Origin: Selenomonas sp. oral taxon 920
Lineage (GTDB): Bacteria; Bacillota; Negativicutes; Selenomonadales; Selenomonadaceae
DNA: 64,000 nt
Assembly (NCBI RefSeq): GCF_001717585.1
Contig: NZ_CP017042.1
Coordinates: 595,501-659,500 of the forward strand
Reading direction: 5' to 3'
Numbering within the stretch: position 1 is the stretch's first letter; every line of letters begins with the position of its first letter. The position numbers were made by a program, and so were the translations under genes. Shown piece after piece: positions 27,601 to 36,864 of the stretch. The notes beneath the pieces were generated by a model. It was not told the origin of the DNA, did no database searches, and worked only from the letters and a program-made list of their open reading frames with translations.

Positions 27601-28389
27601 TTGACAAAGGTTTTGGTAAATGGCGCGGCGGGTCGCATGGGACGCGCGGTGCTGAAAGCTGTGATCGACGATGCAGAGTTGGAACTCGTCGGTGCGGTGG
27701 ATATCACAGGCGGTGCGGACGCGGGAGAGCTTGCGGGGACGGCGAAGAACGGCGTGCTCGTGGAGACGGATCTCGCGGCGGCACTCGAGCGGCTGCATCC
27801 AGATGTGATGATCGACTTCACGCGTCCCGATGTCGTCTATGGGAATGTCCTCACGGCACTCGCACACAAAGTCTCACCCGTGGTTGGCACGACGGGGCTG
27901 ACCGAGGAGCAGAAGGCGGCGATCAAGGCAGCGGCGGACGAGAACGACACGCCCGCATTTATTGCGCCGAACTTTGCCATCGGTGCGGTGCTCATGATGC
28001 TGATGAGCCGCATGGCAGCAAAATATATGCCTGATGTGGAGATCATCGAGCTGCACCACGACAACAAGCTGGATGCGCCCTCGGGGACGGCGGTGCAGAC
28101 GGCGGCGATGATCGCCGAGGTGCGCGCCGCGCACACGCAGGGACATCCCGATGAGGAAGAAAAGATCGCGGGTGCGCGCGGCGCAGAGTACGAGGGGATG
28201 CGCATCCACAGCGTACGTCTGCCGGGATACGTCGCACATCAGGAGGTTATCTTCGGCGGGCTGGGGCAGACACTCTCGATCCGCCACGACTCACTGAATC
28301 GCGAGTCCTTTATGCCGGGCGTCGTGCTCGCCGCAAAGAAGGTGCGCGGGCTCACATCGCTCACGGTCGGACTGGATAAATTGCTGTAA
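27601..28389 (+). CDS. dapB: 4-hydroxy-tetrahydrodipicolinate reductase
   Basis: 262 residues. It reduces the DapA product with NAD(P)H on the diaminopimelate and lysine route. The nucleotide-binding NGAAGRMGRAV is at the N terminus; the substrate loop ELHHDNKLDAPSGTA with the catalytic histidine pair is central. Initiation is at TTG behind gggagga. It heads a two-gene operon with asd, 12 bases apart. Its product line supplies meso-diaminopimelate for MurE at 31477. Confidence 0.95.
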   Translation: MTKVLVNGAAGRMGRAVLKAVIDDAELELVGAVDITGGADAGELAGTAKNGVLVETDLAAALERLHPDVMIDFTRPDVVYGNVLTALAHKVSPVVGTTGLTEEQKAAIKAAADENDTPAFIAPNFAIGAVLMMLMSRMAAKYMPDVEIIELHHDNKLDAPSGTAVQTAAMIAEVRAAHTQGHPDEEEKIAGARGAEYEGMRIHSVRLPGYVAHQEVIFGGLGQTLSIRHDSLNRESFMPGVVLAAKKVRGLTSLTVGLDKLL

Positions 28390-28401
28390 GGGGAGAATGT
28401 T

Positions 28402-29433
28402 ATGAAGAAGTATCGTGTTGCCATCCTTGGCGCAACGGGCGCCGTTGGTCAGGAGTTCCTAAACCTCATCGAGGAGAGGAAGTTCCCGTTCTCGGAGCTG
28501 CGTCTCCTCGCGTCCAGCCGCTCGGCGGGCAAGAAGATCGCCTTTATGGGCAAGGAGTATACCGTTCAGGAGACGACTCCCGATTCGTTCGAGGGTATTG
28601 ATATCGCTCTCTTTGCGGGCGGCGCAGCGAGCAAGGAGTTTGCTCCCTGCGCGGTCAAGGCGGGCGCTGTTGTCATTGACAACTCGAGCGCATTCCGCAT
28701 GGATCCGGAGGTGCCGCTCGTCGTACCCGAGGTCAACCCAGAGGCGATCAAGAAGCACAAGGGTATCATCGCGAACCCGAACTGCTCGACTATCATCATG
28801 GTCATGGGGCTGAAGCCGCTCTACGATCTCGCAAAGATTCGCCGCATCGTCGTCTCGACCTATCAGGCGGTCTCCGGCGCAGGCAAGGAGGGCATGGCGG
28901 AGCTGGAGGAGCAGGTCGCGGCGCTCTCGTCCGGAAAAGAGCCGACGGCGAACATCCTGCCCGTCGGAAAGCTGCCGAAGCACTACCAGATCGCATTCAA
29001 TCTCATCCCGCAGATTGATGTCTTCATGGACAACCTCTACACGAAAGAGGAGATGAAGATGATCGACGAGACGAAGAAGATCATGGAGGACGAGAGCCTT
29101 CGCATCACTGCGACCACCGTGCGTGTGCCCGTTTACCGCAGCCACGCCGAGTCCGTCAACGTCGAGTTTGAGAGCGAAATCTCACTTGCGGATGCGCGCA
29201 AGGCGATTGCGGCATTCCCCGGTGTCATCCTGCGCGACAATCCGACGGAGCAGGAGTATCCCATGCCGCTCTTCACCTCGGGCAAGACCGATGTTGAGAT
29301 CGGGCGCCTGCGCCGTGATGAGTCGACGGAGAATGCGCTGAACTTCTGGATCTGCGGCGATCAGATCCGCAAGGGTGCGGCCCTCAACGCACTTCAGATC
29401 GCAGAGCACATGATCTCCCACGAACTCATCTGA
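28402..29433 (+). CDS. asd: Aspartate-semialdehyde dehydrogenase
   Basis: 343 residues. It reduces beta-aspartyl phosphate to aspartate semialdehyde, the branch point to lysine/diaminopimelate and threonine/methionine. The NADP-binding GATGAVGQEFL is N-terminal, and the catalytic cysteine is at about residue 128 in NPNCSTI. It follows dapB and ends at a strong terminator. Confidence 0.96.
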   Translation: MKKYRVAILGATGAVGQEFLNLIEERKFPFSELRLLASSRSAGKKIAFMGKEYTVQETTPDSFEGIDIALFAGGAASKEFAPCAVKAGAVVIDNSSAFRMDPEVPLVVPEVNPEAIKKHKGIIANPNCSTIIMVMGLKPLYDLAKIRRIVVSTYQAVSGAGKEGMAELEEQVAALSSGKEPTANILPVGKLPKHYQIAFNLIPQIDVFMDNLYTKEEMKMIDETKKIMEDESLRITATTVRVPVYRSHAESVNVEFESEISLADARKAIAAFPGVILRDNPTEQEYPMPLFTSGKTDVEIGRLRRDESTENALNFWICGDQIRKGAALNALQIAEHMISHELI

Positions 29434-29447
29434 ACAGAACATCTTAG

Positions 29448-29482
29448 GGACTTATTTCCACATGGGAGATAAGTCCTTTTTT
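29448..29482 (+). terminator. Rho-independent terminator after asd
   Basis: ggacttat pairs with ataagtcc across a 13-base interior and is followed by six Ts. Confidence 0.85.
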
Positions 29483-29504
29483 ATATAATCAGACATATTG
29501 GGTG

Positions 29505-29550
29505 AAATCCCTCTGCTCCTTTTATTTCAAGGAGTGAGAGGGATTTTTGA
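29505..29550 (+). terminator. Second hairpin between asd and mraZ
   Basis: aaatccctct pairs with agaggga-ttt, and inside it ctcctt pairs with aaggag, followed by five Ts. It stands alone between the asd terminator and the mraZ promoter, so it may block read-through into the division cluster. Confidence 0.7.
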
Positions 29551-29570
29551 CAGGCATGGCAACAAAAAAA

Positions 29571-29605
29571 GAACACCTATTTTCTTGAAAAAAATAGGTG
29601 TTTTT
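29571..29605. terminator. Third hairpin overlapping the mraZ promoter
   Basis: aacacctattt pairs with aaataggtgtt and is flanked by A and T runs. The probable -35 hexamer of mraZ lies within its loop and right arm, so insulation and initiation signals overlap. Confidence 0.65.
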
Positions 29606-29613
29606 GTTATAAC
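29585..29613 (+). promoter_or_regulatory. Division cluster (mraZ) promoter
   Basis: TTGAAA and TATAAC are separated by 17 bases, with the start predicted near 29620. The MraZ-type repeats follow directly inside the transcribed leader. Confidence 0.6.
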
Positions 29614-29624
29614 TGTTAGTAAAA

Positions 29625-29660
29625 GTGGTGAATTGTGGTGATATGTGCCACAAAGTGGTG
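29625..29660 (+). promoter_or_regulatory. MraZ operator: GTGGTG repeats phased at 10 bp
   Basis: GTGGTG occurs at 29625, 29635 and 29655, with the degenerate GTGCCA at 29645, that is four sites at an exact 10-bp period. MraZ is known to bind short direct repeats with a GTGG core in the leader of its own operon in several bacteria. A further GTGGTG at 29676 overlaps the mraZ ribosome site. Confidence 0.75.
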
Positions 29661-29688
29661 AATAAATCCAGAAGGGTGGTGCGGTCGA

Positions 29689-30132
29689 ATGTTCATGGGG
29701 GAATACGCCCACAGCATAGATGCCAAGGGCCGCATCATCCTGCCCGCCGACTTTCGTCAGGAACTCGGCGTCTCCTTCATCATCACGAAGGGGCTCGACG
29801 GCAGTCTTTTTCTCTTTCCACAGACAGCATGGGACGAGTTTGCGGCAAAGCTGCGCACACTCTCAATTGCGGATCCGAATGCACGCGCCTTTGCACGCTT
29901 TTTTATTGCGGGCGCGCGCACGCTCGAATGCGACAAACAGGGGCGCTTCCTTGTCCCCGCAAATCTGCGTGCCTATGCGAACATCGGACTGAAGCAGGAT
30001 GTCATCCTCACGGGTGCGGATGCGCGCATTGAGGTCTGGGACAAGGAGAAGTGGCTGCGCTATGCGGGTGAGGTCGATCCGAACATCACGGAGATCTCGA
30101 CGCAGCTCGCGGGCTATGGGATTACGATATGA
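29689..30132 (+). CDS. mraZ: Transcriptional regulator MraZ
   Basis: 147 residues with two AbrB-like MraZ domains; the first opens with MGEYAHSIDAKGRIILPADFR, and the second has CDKQGRFLVPANLRAYA. It is a ring-forming DNA-binding protein that controls the division and cell-wall cluster, with its likely operator repeats 29 bases upstream. Translation starts at ATG 29689; the alternative ATG at 29695 would remove only two residues. Its stop overlaps the rsmH start by four bases (ATGA). Confidence 0.95.
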   Translation: MFMGEYAHSIDAKGRIILPADFRQELGVSFIITKGLDGSLFLFPQTAWDEFAAKLRTLSIADPNARAFARFFIAGARTLECDKQGRFLVPANLRAYANIGLKQDVILTGADARIEVWDKEKWLRYAGEVDPNITEISTQLAGYGITI

Positions 30133-31064
30133 GCGCATTTCATCATGTGAGTGTCCTGCCCGAGGAGACGATCGAAGCACTTGCGATTCGCTCGGACGGC
30201 ATCTATGTGGACTGCACCCTCGGCGGTGCGGGGCATGCGGGACGCATTGCGGAGAGACTGGGTGCTGCGGGGCGGCTGATCGGCATTGATCAGGACGAGC
30301 TGGCAATTGCAGCGGCGCGTGAACGCCTTGCAGATGCGAAATGCAGGGTGACGCTTGTACGCGATAATTTTCGTCATTTGCGGGACATTCTTGCGGCGGA
30401 GGGGATTTTGTCTGTGGACGGTATCCTTTTCGACCTCGGCATCTCATCGCCACAGATTGATACGGCTGAGCGCGGCTTTTCCTATATGCAGGATGCACCG
30501 CTCGATATGCGCATGGATCAGCGCAGCCCACGGAGCGCACGCACAGTCGTCAACGAGTACACAGCGGATGAGCTGACAGAGATCTTCTACCGTTACGGCG
30601 AGGAGCGTTGGGCAAAGCGCATTGCCGCATTCATCGAAGAGGCCCGAAAGACCCATCCCATCGAGACGACGGGGCAGCTCGTTGCCGTCATTGACCGCGC
30701 CGTACCGAAGCAGGTGCGCGCGAAGGGAGGGCACCCCGCCAAGCGTGTCTTTCAGGCAATTCGCATCGAGGTCAATGAAGAACTGACGATTCTTGCGGAC
30801 GCAGTGTCGGGTGCTGTGCATGCCCTCAGAGAGGGCGGGCGGCTCGCAGTCATTACGTTCCACTCACTTGAAGATCGGATTGTAAAGAAAACGCTGAAAG
30901 ATCTCGCGCGGGGGTGCACCTGCCCGCCAAGGACGCCTGTCTGCGTCTGCGGACACGTGCCGGAGGTGCGGCTCATTGGCAAAGCGCGTGCGGCAAGTGC
31001 ACGTGAATGCGCGTCGAATGCGCGGGCGAAGAGCGCAAAGCTGCGTGTTGCAGAGAAGTTATAA
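30129..31064 (+). CDS. rsmH: 16S rRNA (cytosine(1402)-N(4))-methyltransferase
   Basis: 311 residues. It methylates N4 of C1402 in the ribosomal P site using S-adenosylmethionine. The SAM site DCTLGGAGHAGRI lies near residue 30, FDLGISSPQID in the middle, and AVITFHSLEDRIVK near the C terminus. It is translationally coupled to mraZ. Confidence 0.96.
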   Translation: MSAFHHVSVLPEETIEALAIRSDGIYVDCTLGGAGHAGRIAERLGAAGRLIGIDQDELAIAAARERLADAKCRVTLVRDNFRHLRDILAAEGILSVDGILFDLGISSPQIDTAERGFSYMQDAPLDMRMDQRSPRSARTVVNEYTADELTEIFYRYGEERWAKRIAAFIEEARKTHPIETTGQLVAVIDRAVPKQVRAKGGHPAKRVFQAIRIEVNEELTILADAVSGAVHALREGGRLAVITFHSLEDRIVKKTLKDLARGCTCPPRTPVCVCGHVPEVRLIGKARAASARECASNARAKSAKLRVAEKL

Positions 31065-31100
31065 AGAGGAATCATCTACAGATAAAGGAGGTGAGGGCAC

Positions 31101-31469
31101 ATGCCGGCACGCAAAATATATACGTACGAATACGAGGAAGAGGCACTGCCCGCACCACAGGCGGAGCCGCCGAAGGAACCGCTGATCCGGCGGGAAGTGA
31201 ATACGAATCTCAGGAACTGCCTGCGTGCGATCTTCTTCCTCATTGCGTTCGGTGCAATGGTCGTGACGCTGCTCGGCGGCATCGGGGCAAAGAATGGATA
31301 TACCCTGCTCGACACGCAGCAGACTGCAGACCAACTTGAGCAGGAGAATGAGCGGCTCAAGATCGAGATCGCGCAGCTGAAATCGCCGGCACGCATCGAG
31401 TCGATTGCCGTGGAGCAGCTGCATATGCAGGTGCCGCAGAACATGTATTTTTCACATGAAGGGGAATGA
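31101..31469 (+). CDS. ftsL: Cell division protein FtsL-like
   Basis: 122 residues: a cytoplasmic tail rich in proline and glutamate, one membrane helix at about 41-61, then a periplasmic coiled coil (DQLEQENERLKIEIAQLKSP) and IESIAVEQLHMQVP, typical of FtsL/DivIC proteins. FtsL links the early divisome to the septal synthase FtsWI. Position between rsmH and murE supports the call; sequence conservation in this family is low. ftsI, which normally follows, is missing here. Confidence 0.85.
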   Translation: MPARKIYTYEYEEEALPAPQAEPPKEPLIRREVNTNLRNCLRAIFFLIAFGAMVVTLLGGIGAKNGYTLLDTQQTADQLEQENERLKIEIAQLKSPARIESIAVEQLHMQVPQNMYFSHEGE

Positions 31470-31476
31470 TGGGCAG

Positions 31477-32961
31477 ATGATAAAGAGATTGACAGAACTG
31501 GCTGCCCTTCTGCCGGATGCACGGCTCTTGGGAGACGATGCCGAAATCACAAGCATCGAACGGGACTCGCGCTGCGTTCGGAAGGGAGCGCTGTTTGCCT
31601 GCATTACAGGCGCTCATGTGGATGCACACAGCTTTATACCAAATGTGGCGCGGGCGGGAGCTCGCGCTATTTTGACGGAACGGGAAAATGTCAATGTGCC
31701 CGCAGGTCTCTCCGTCCTCCACGTGCCGAACATCCAAGAGGCACTGGATGTGATCGCACCCTATTTCTATGACTATCCCGCGCACAGCATGCGCGTGATC
31801 GGCATTACGGGGACGAACGGCAAGACGACGACAAGCTATCTCCTGCGCGCGATTCTGCGCCATGCGGGAAAACGCGTCGGGCTTGTCGGCACGATTCAGG
31901 TGATGATGGAAGACGAGGTATTCCCCACGGCGAACACGACCCCCGATGTTATCGTCATGCAGCAGCTGCTCGCTGAGATGCGTACGCGCGGAATGGATGT
32001 CGTGGTCATGGAGGTCTCCTCCCACGCTCTCGACCAGGGACGTGTGGCTGGCATTGAGTTCGATACGGCGGTATTCACGAATTTGACGCAGGATCACCTC
32101 GACTACCACAAGACGATGGAGAACTACGCACGGGCAAAGGCACGTCTCTTTGATCTCGTGTCGGAGCAGGGGTCGAAGTCGGGCAAGACAGCAGTGCTCA
32201 ATGCGGATGACGGAGCATCTGCAACAATGCGTGCGCATACACGCTGCCCCGTCATTTCCTACGGGGTGGAGCAGCCTGCAGACCTGGCGGCACAGGATGT
32301 GCGTCTCGCACAGGACGGGATGGAACTGACCCTTGTGCACAGGGGTGCACGGCCTGTACGCATTCATATTGGCATCACGGGGCTGTTCAACGTGTCCAAT
32401 GTGCTCGCTGCGACGGGCGCAGCACTTGCAGAAAAGATACCCGCAGAGGATATCGTGGCAGCGCTCAGTGCGTTTACGGGCGTACCGGGGCGTTTCGAGC
32501 TTGTGCGTGCGGGGCAGGACTTCTCCGTCATTGTGGACTATGCGCACACGCCGGACGGCATGGAGAATGTCCTGCGTACGGCGCGTGCCGTGACGGCGGG
32601 GCGGATCATCGCCGTGTTCGGCTGCGGCGGGGACCGCGATCGGACGAAACGTCCCATCATGGGGCGCATGGCGGCAGAGCTTGCGGATATTGTCGTGCTG
32701 ACCTCGGACAATCCGCGGACAGAGAATCCTGCAGCAATCTTGGACGAGGTGGAGACGGGCGTTCTGCCGGTGATTGGTACAAAGCCGTATGAAAAGCTCG
32801 TCGATCGCCGCACGGCGATCTTTCATGCCGTTCAGACGGCACGGAAGGGCGACACGGTCGTCATCCTCGGCAAGGGGCATGAGAACTACCAGATATTGAA
32901 CGATCAAACCATTCATTTCGACGACCGCGAGACGGCACGTGAAGCAATCGGGGGGCTGTGA
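31477..32961 (+). CDS. murE: UDP-MurNAc-tripeptide synthetase, meso-diaminopimelate adding
   Basis: 494 residues of the Mur ligase family. It adds the third amino acid to UDP-MurNAc-L-Ala-D-Glu. The ATP loop ITGTNGKTTTSY is near residue 108. The DNPR motif (LTSDNPRTENP) marks selection of meso-diaminopimelate over lysine, fitting dapB and asd upstream. ATG 31477 lies seven bases after the ftsL stop; the ribosome site is weak (aagggga, 12 bases away), so coupling to ftsL is likely. Confidence 0.95.
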   Translation: MIKRLTELAALLPDARLLGDDAEITSIERDSRCVRKGALFACITGAHVDAHSFIPNVARAGARAILTERENVNVPAGLSVLHVPNIQEALDVIAPYFYDYPAHSMRVIGITGTNGKTTTSYLLRAILRHAGKRVGLVGTIQVMMEDEVFPTANTTPDVIVMQQLLAEMRTRGMDVVVMEVSSHALDQGRVAGIEFDTAVFTNLTQDHLDYHKTMENYARAKARLFDLVSEQGSKSGKTAVLNADDGASATMRAHTRCPVISYGVEQPADLAAQDVRLAQDGMELTLVHRGARPVRIHIGITGLFNVSNVLAATGAALAEKIPAEDIVAALSAFTGVPGRFELVRAGQDFSVIVDYAHTPDGMENVLRTARAVTAGRIIAVFGCGGDRDRTKRPIMGRMAAELADIVVLTSDNPRTENPAAILDEVETGVLPVIGTKPYEKLVDRRTAIFHAVQTARKGDTVVILGKGHENYQILNDQTIHFDDRETAREAIGGL

Positions 32962-32962
32962 T

Positions 32963-34369
32963 ATGGTGATGACATGGGACGAAGTGACTGCGGTGACGGG
33001 TGCTGTTCTGCACAGCGGACAACTTCGCGGGAGTGATGCAGTCCCCCGGATCACGACAGACACGCGCAAAATCGCGGCAGGAGATCTCTTCGTTGCGCTG
33101 CGCGGAGAAAATTTCGACGGTGCGGATTTTGCAGCGGATGCACTCCACAAGAGCGCCGCGGCTGTTCTTGTCAGTGAACCGCTGTCTGCCGCCGTGCGGA
33201 AGGAGCTGAAGAAGGCGCAGGGGGCTGTGCTCACGGTGAAGGATACGCTTGCGGCATATCAGGCAATCGCACATGCGTGGCGGATGAAGTTCGATATCCC
33301 CGTCGTCGCGATCACAGGCTCGAACGGCAAGACGACGACGAAAGATCTGACGGCAGCCGTCCTCTCGGGACGTGGTACGGTCTGCCGCACGGCGGCAAAC
33401 TACAACAACGAGGTCGGTCTGCCGCTGACCCTGCTCGGCATCAAGGCGGAGGATACCGCCGCAGTCGTGGAGATCGGCATGCGCGGGCGAGGGCAGATCG
33501 CGGCACTCGCGCCTGTCGCCGCGCCGACAATCGGCATCGTGACGAATGTCTGCGCGGTGCATATGGAGCTGCTCGGCTCTATCGAGAACATCGCAAAGGC
33601 GAAGGCAGAGCTTGTGCAGGCGATCCCTGCGGGCGGTACGGTGATCCTCAACGCAGACGATGCACGCGTTGCGTCAATGCGTGCGCTGGCCGCAGACGGC
33701 GTACGCGTTCTCACCTATGGCATCAAGGAGAATGCGGATGTCCGTGCCGAGGCACTGCGCTTTGCGGCGGATGGAGCGCAGTTCATGGTGACGTGGGCAA
33801 ATGAGCGCCATGACTACAGCATTCCGCTCGCGGGACGGCACAATGTCAGCAATGCTCTCGCAGCGCTTGCGGCGGGATTTGCCCTCGGGCTCACGCCGCA
33901 GGAGATGCAGGCGGGGCTGCGCACGCTCACGCCGACCAAGATGCGCTACGAGGTGCACGAGGTCGGCACGCAGTGCTTCATCAACGATGCCTACAATGCA
34001 AGCCCCTCATCCATGCGTGCTGCGCTCGAAACGACGGCAGCACTCTATCATGGACGCAAGATCGCTGTGCTTGGCGACATGCTCGAACTCGGTGCAGCGG
34101 CCGAGGAGGCGCACAGGGAGATTGGAATGTGTGTCGCGGAACTGGGCTTTGCGGCGCTCGTGACCTATGGCGCGCAGGCACGCTGGATGCACGAAGTGGC
34201 GGAGGCGGCGGGCTGTCCGGTCTGTCACCATGCGGAGAGTCATGCGGCAGCGGCAGCGTTTCTCCGCACCCTGAGTGCAGACGGGGATACCGTGCTCTTC
34301 AAGGGATCGCGCGGGATGAAGATGGAGCAGATCATCACGCTCCTGACGGGAGAGGAAGCGGGGCACTGA
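32963..34369 (+). CDS. murF: UDP-MurNAc-tripeptide--D-Ala-D-Ala ligase
   Basis: 468 residues. It adds the D-Ala-D-Ala dipeptide, the product of the Ddl domain encoded further down the cluster. The ATP motif AITGSNGKTTTKDL is at about residue 115, and the later INDAYNASPSSMRAAL is typical of MurF. ATG 32963 follows gggggct and starts one base after the murE stop; its own stop overlaps the mraY start. Confidence 0.95.
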   Translation: MVMTWDEVTAVTGAVLHSGQLRGSDAVPRITTDTRKIAAGDLFVALRGENFDGADFAADALHKSAAAVLVSEPLSAAVRKELKKAQGAVLTVKDTLAAYQAIAHAWRMKFDIPVVAITGSNGKTTTKDLTAAVLSGRGTVCRTAANYNNEVGLPLTLLGIKAEDTAAVVEIGMRGRGQIAALAPVAAPTIGIVTNVCAVHMELLGSIENIAKAKAELVQAIPAGGTVILNADDARVASMRALAADGVRVLTYGIKENADVRAEALRFAADGAQFMVTWANERHDYSIPLAGRHNVSNALAALAAGFALGLTPQEMQAGLRTLTPTKMRYEVHEVGTQCFINDAYNASPSSMRAALETTAALYHGRKIAVLGDMLELGAAAEEAHREIGMCVAELGFAALVTYGAQARWMHEVAEAAGCPVCHHAESHAAAAAFLRTLSADGDTVLFKGSRGMKMEQIITLLTGEEAGH

Positions 34370-35355
34370 TGGGACATATCACGGATCTCCTCGCACCGTG
34401 GCTGAGTATTCTCCTGAGCGTCGTGACATCGCTCGCCATTGTGCTCTTCAGCGGCGTCTGCTTCCTCCCGCTTCTGCACCGTTTGAAATATGGGCAGAGC
34501 ATCCGTGAGGAGGGACCCGCAAGCCATCAGCAGAAGAGCGGAACGCCCACGATGGGCGGCGTGATGATTGTGCTCGCCGTAACGGCGGCGACACTGCTCT
34601 TTGCGCCGCTTACGGTGACGACGCTGCTCGCACTCTTCATCTTTCTCGGACATTTCCTGCTCGGCTTTGCGGATGACTATATCAAGGTGGTCAAGAAGCG
34701 CAATCTCGGACTGCGCGCCTATCAGAAGCTGCTCGGTCAGCTCTTCATCTCCCTTGTCACGATTCTGATCGGACGTGCGCTGCTCGGACATGACACAAGC
34801 GTATGGGTCCCTGTTCTGGGTGAAATGTGGGATATTGGCGCGCTCTACTATGTGCTCGTCGTATTCGTCCTCGTCGGCACGTCGAATGCCGTTAATCTGA
34901 CGGACGGGCTCGACGGGCTTGCCTCCGGGACGGTCGCCGTGGCGGCGCTCTTTTATGCAGCACTCCTGTATCATGCAGACAGCGGGCTGATGGTATTCTC
35001 TGCGGCAATAATTGGTGCATGCGCAGGTTTTTTGTGGTATAATCATCATCCAGCGAGAGTCTTCATGGGGGACACGGGCTCACTTGCACTCGGCGGGGCT
35101 CTTGCAGGCATCGCGATCCTCTCGCATACGGAGGCACTCCTGCCCATTGTGGGCTTTGTCTTTGTCTGTGAGGCACTGTCTGTGATCCTGCAGGTCGTCT
35201 CGTTTCAGACACGCGGCAAGCGCATTTTCCGCATGAGTCCGATTCATCATCACTTCGAGCTTGGCGGGTGGAGCGAGACGCGCGTGGTCTATACATTCTG
35301 GGCAGTTGGCGCGGCGGGCGCACTCCTTGCGGGGATCATTGTGCTGCTTTCGTGA
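34369..35355 (+). CDS. mraY: Phospho-N-acetylmuramoyl-pentapeptide-transferase
   Basis: 328 residues and about ten membrane helices. It transfers phospho-MurNAc-pentapeptide to undecaprenyl phosphate to make lipid I. The catalytic motifs are ADDYIKVVKKRNLGL and NLTDGLDGLASG, with HHHFE near residue 290. The ATG shares a base with the murF stop (TGATG). The upstream extension of this frame lies inside murF and is not real. Confidence 0.96.
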   Translation: MGHITDLLAPWLSILLSVVTSLAIVLFSGVCFLPLLHRLKYGQSIREEGPASHQQKSGTPTMGGVMIVLAVTAATLLFAPLTVTTLLALFIFLGHFLLGFADDYIKVVKKRNLGLRAYQKLLGQLFISLVTILIGRALLGHDTSVWVPVLGEMWDIGALYYVLVVFVLVGTSNAVNLTDGLDGLASGTVAVAALFYAALLYHADSGLMVFSAAIIGACAGFLWYNHHPARVFMGDTGSLALGGALAGIAILSHTEALLPIVGFVFVCEALSVILQVVSFQTRGKRIFRMSPIHHHFELGGWSETRVVYTFWAVGAAGALLAGIIVLLS

Positions 35356-35364
35356 GAGAGCTGC

Positions 35365-35438
35365 CTGCGTACTTCATGCAAACGCCTCACTGCGCGAGCG
35401 GGCGTGTGCTTCACTGGAGCCTGTTGGGAGAGCGCATG
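35365..35438. repeat. Foldback intergenic repeat, short copy
   Basis: The first 25 bases match the left end of the element at 7831 at 20 positions (ctgcgtact, gcaaac and cctc are identical), and the right end shares gcttcact and cgcatg. The long paired middle of the other copy is absent, which suggests an internal deletion or a shorter family member. It sits between mraY and murD. Confidence 0.55.
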
Positions 35439-35481
35439 GAGCTTCTTTCCTACATCAACAATATAAGGGGGACACGGGGAA

Positions 35482-36864
35482 TTGTCCTATCAGAATCAGT
35501 CTGCACTCGTCATCGGGGCGGGCATCAGCGGCTTTGCGGCGGCGAAGTATCTCGCGGCGGCGGGCGCACGCGTGACGCTCTCGGATGCAAAGGAAGAGGC
35601 GGACGCAGAAAAAGATGCGGTAACGCAGAAACATATTGAGGCTTTACGGACGCAGGGAATCTCCTGCGTCTTTGGTGCACAAAGGGAAGAACTGATCGAG
35701 GGAACGGATCTCATCGTCTTGTCTCCGGCAGTGCCGGAGCGCATTCCGCTCGTTCAGGCGGCGCGTGCGCGCGGCATCCGCGTGACGACAGAGGTGGAGC
35801 TTGCAGGGGAAATTGCGCATGCACCTATCTATGCCGTTACGGGAACGAATGGAAAGACGACGACGACAACCCTGCTCGGAGAGCTCTTGTGCGCACATTT
35901 CCCTGCAGTCGGCATCGGGGGCAACATCGGTGTTCCGCTCATCGACGTGGCACAGGAGATTCCCGCAGACGGTGCGATCGCTGCGGAGATCTCCAGCTAT
36001 CAGATGGAGGCGACCACGCATTTTCACCCTGCGGTCGCGGCTGAGCTGAACGTGACCCCCGACCACATTGTCCGCCACGGCTCGATGGAGGTCTATCAGG
36101 CGATGAAGGAGAAGCTCTTCGCCGCGCAGACGGCGGAGGACTTTCTCGTGCTGAACTGCGATGATCCGCATACGCGCGGCATGGCAGAGCGTGCGAGGGG
36201 AAAGGTATGCTTCTTCAGCCGCCGCGAGGAGCTGGCGGAGGGAGCAGCCGTGCGTGCGGACGGCATGATCGTCATTCGTTGGGACGGGGAGGAGCATGTA
36301 CTGATTTCTGCACGGGAACTCGGCATTCCGGGCGGGCACAACGTTGAGAACGCGCTTGCCGCAGCGGCAGTGGCATTCTTCGCGGGGGTGACGCCCGCCG
36401 AAATGCGCCCCGTCCTGCGTGCGTTCAAGGGGGTGGAGCACCGCATTGAGTTCGTGCGGACCTTGGACGGCGTCAGCTACTACAACGATTCGAAGGCGAC
36501 GAATACGGATTCGGCGATCAAGGCGCTCGAGGCATTCGACGGACACATGATCCTGATTGCGGGCGGCGATGACAAGCTGACCGACCTTACGGAATTTATG
36601 GAGCTCGTACATGCGCGCGTCGATGAGTTGATTCTCGTCGGCGATGCTGCGGAGCGCTTTGGTGCAGCGGCACTGGATGCGGGAATTGCGCCGGAGCACA
36701 TCCATCGCGCGGGGTATCTTATGGAGAAGGCTGTGCAGACTGCGCGGGAGCTTGCCGCTCCTCCTCAGACAGTGCTGCTCTCACCCGCTTGTGCCAGCTT
36801 TGATATGTACGGCGGCTATGAGGAGCGCGGGCGTGACTTTAAGAGGATCGTGAACGAGTTATGA
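35482..36864 (+). CDS. murD: UDP-MurNAc-L-alanine--D-glutamate ligase
   Basis: 460 residues. It adds D-glutamate to UDP-MurNAc-L-Ala. The ATP loop AVTGTNGKTTTTTLLGE is at about residue 115; the N terminus ALVIGAGISGFAAAKYL is the MurD nucleotide-binding fold. Translation probably starts at TTG 35482, eight bases after aaggggg; an in-frame stop lies just upstream, so no longer form is possible. It is separated from mraY by 126 bases holding a repeat, and overlaps murG by four bases. Confidence 0.95.
   Translation: MSYQNQSALVIGAGISGFAAAKYLAAAGARVTLSDAKEEADAEKDAVTQKHIEALRTQGISCVFGAQREELIEGTDLIVLSPAVPERIPLVQAARARGIRVTTEVELAGEIAHAPIYAVTGTNGKTTTTTLLGELLCAHFPAVGIGGNIGVPLIDVAQEIPADGAIAAEISSYQMEATTHFHPAVAAELNVTPDHIVRHGSMEVYQAMKEKLFAAQTAEDFLVLNCDDPHTRGMAERARGKVCFFSRREELAEGAAVRADGMIVIRWDGEEHVLISARELGIPGGHNVENALAAAAVAFFAGVTPAEMRPVLRAFKGVEHRIEFVRTLDGVSYYNDSKATNTDSAIKALEAFDGHMILIAGGDDKLTDLTEFMELVHARVDELILVGDAAERFGAAALDAGIAPEHIHRAGYLMEKAVQTARELAAPPQTVLLSPACASFDMYGGYEERGRDFKRIVNEL

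Noticed and set aside
31357-33234. 625-codon minus-strand frame opposite murE
   Set aside because: Shadow of murE and murF, whose motifs and spacing are clear on the plus strand.
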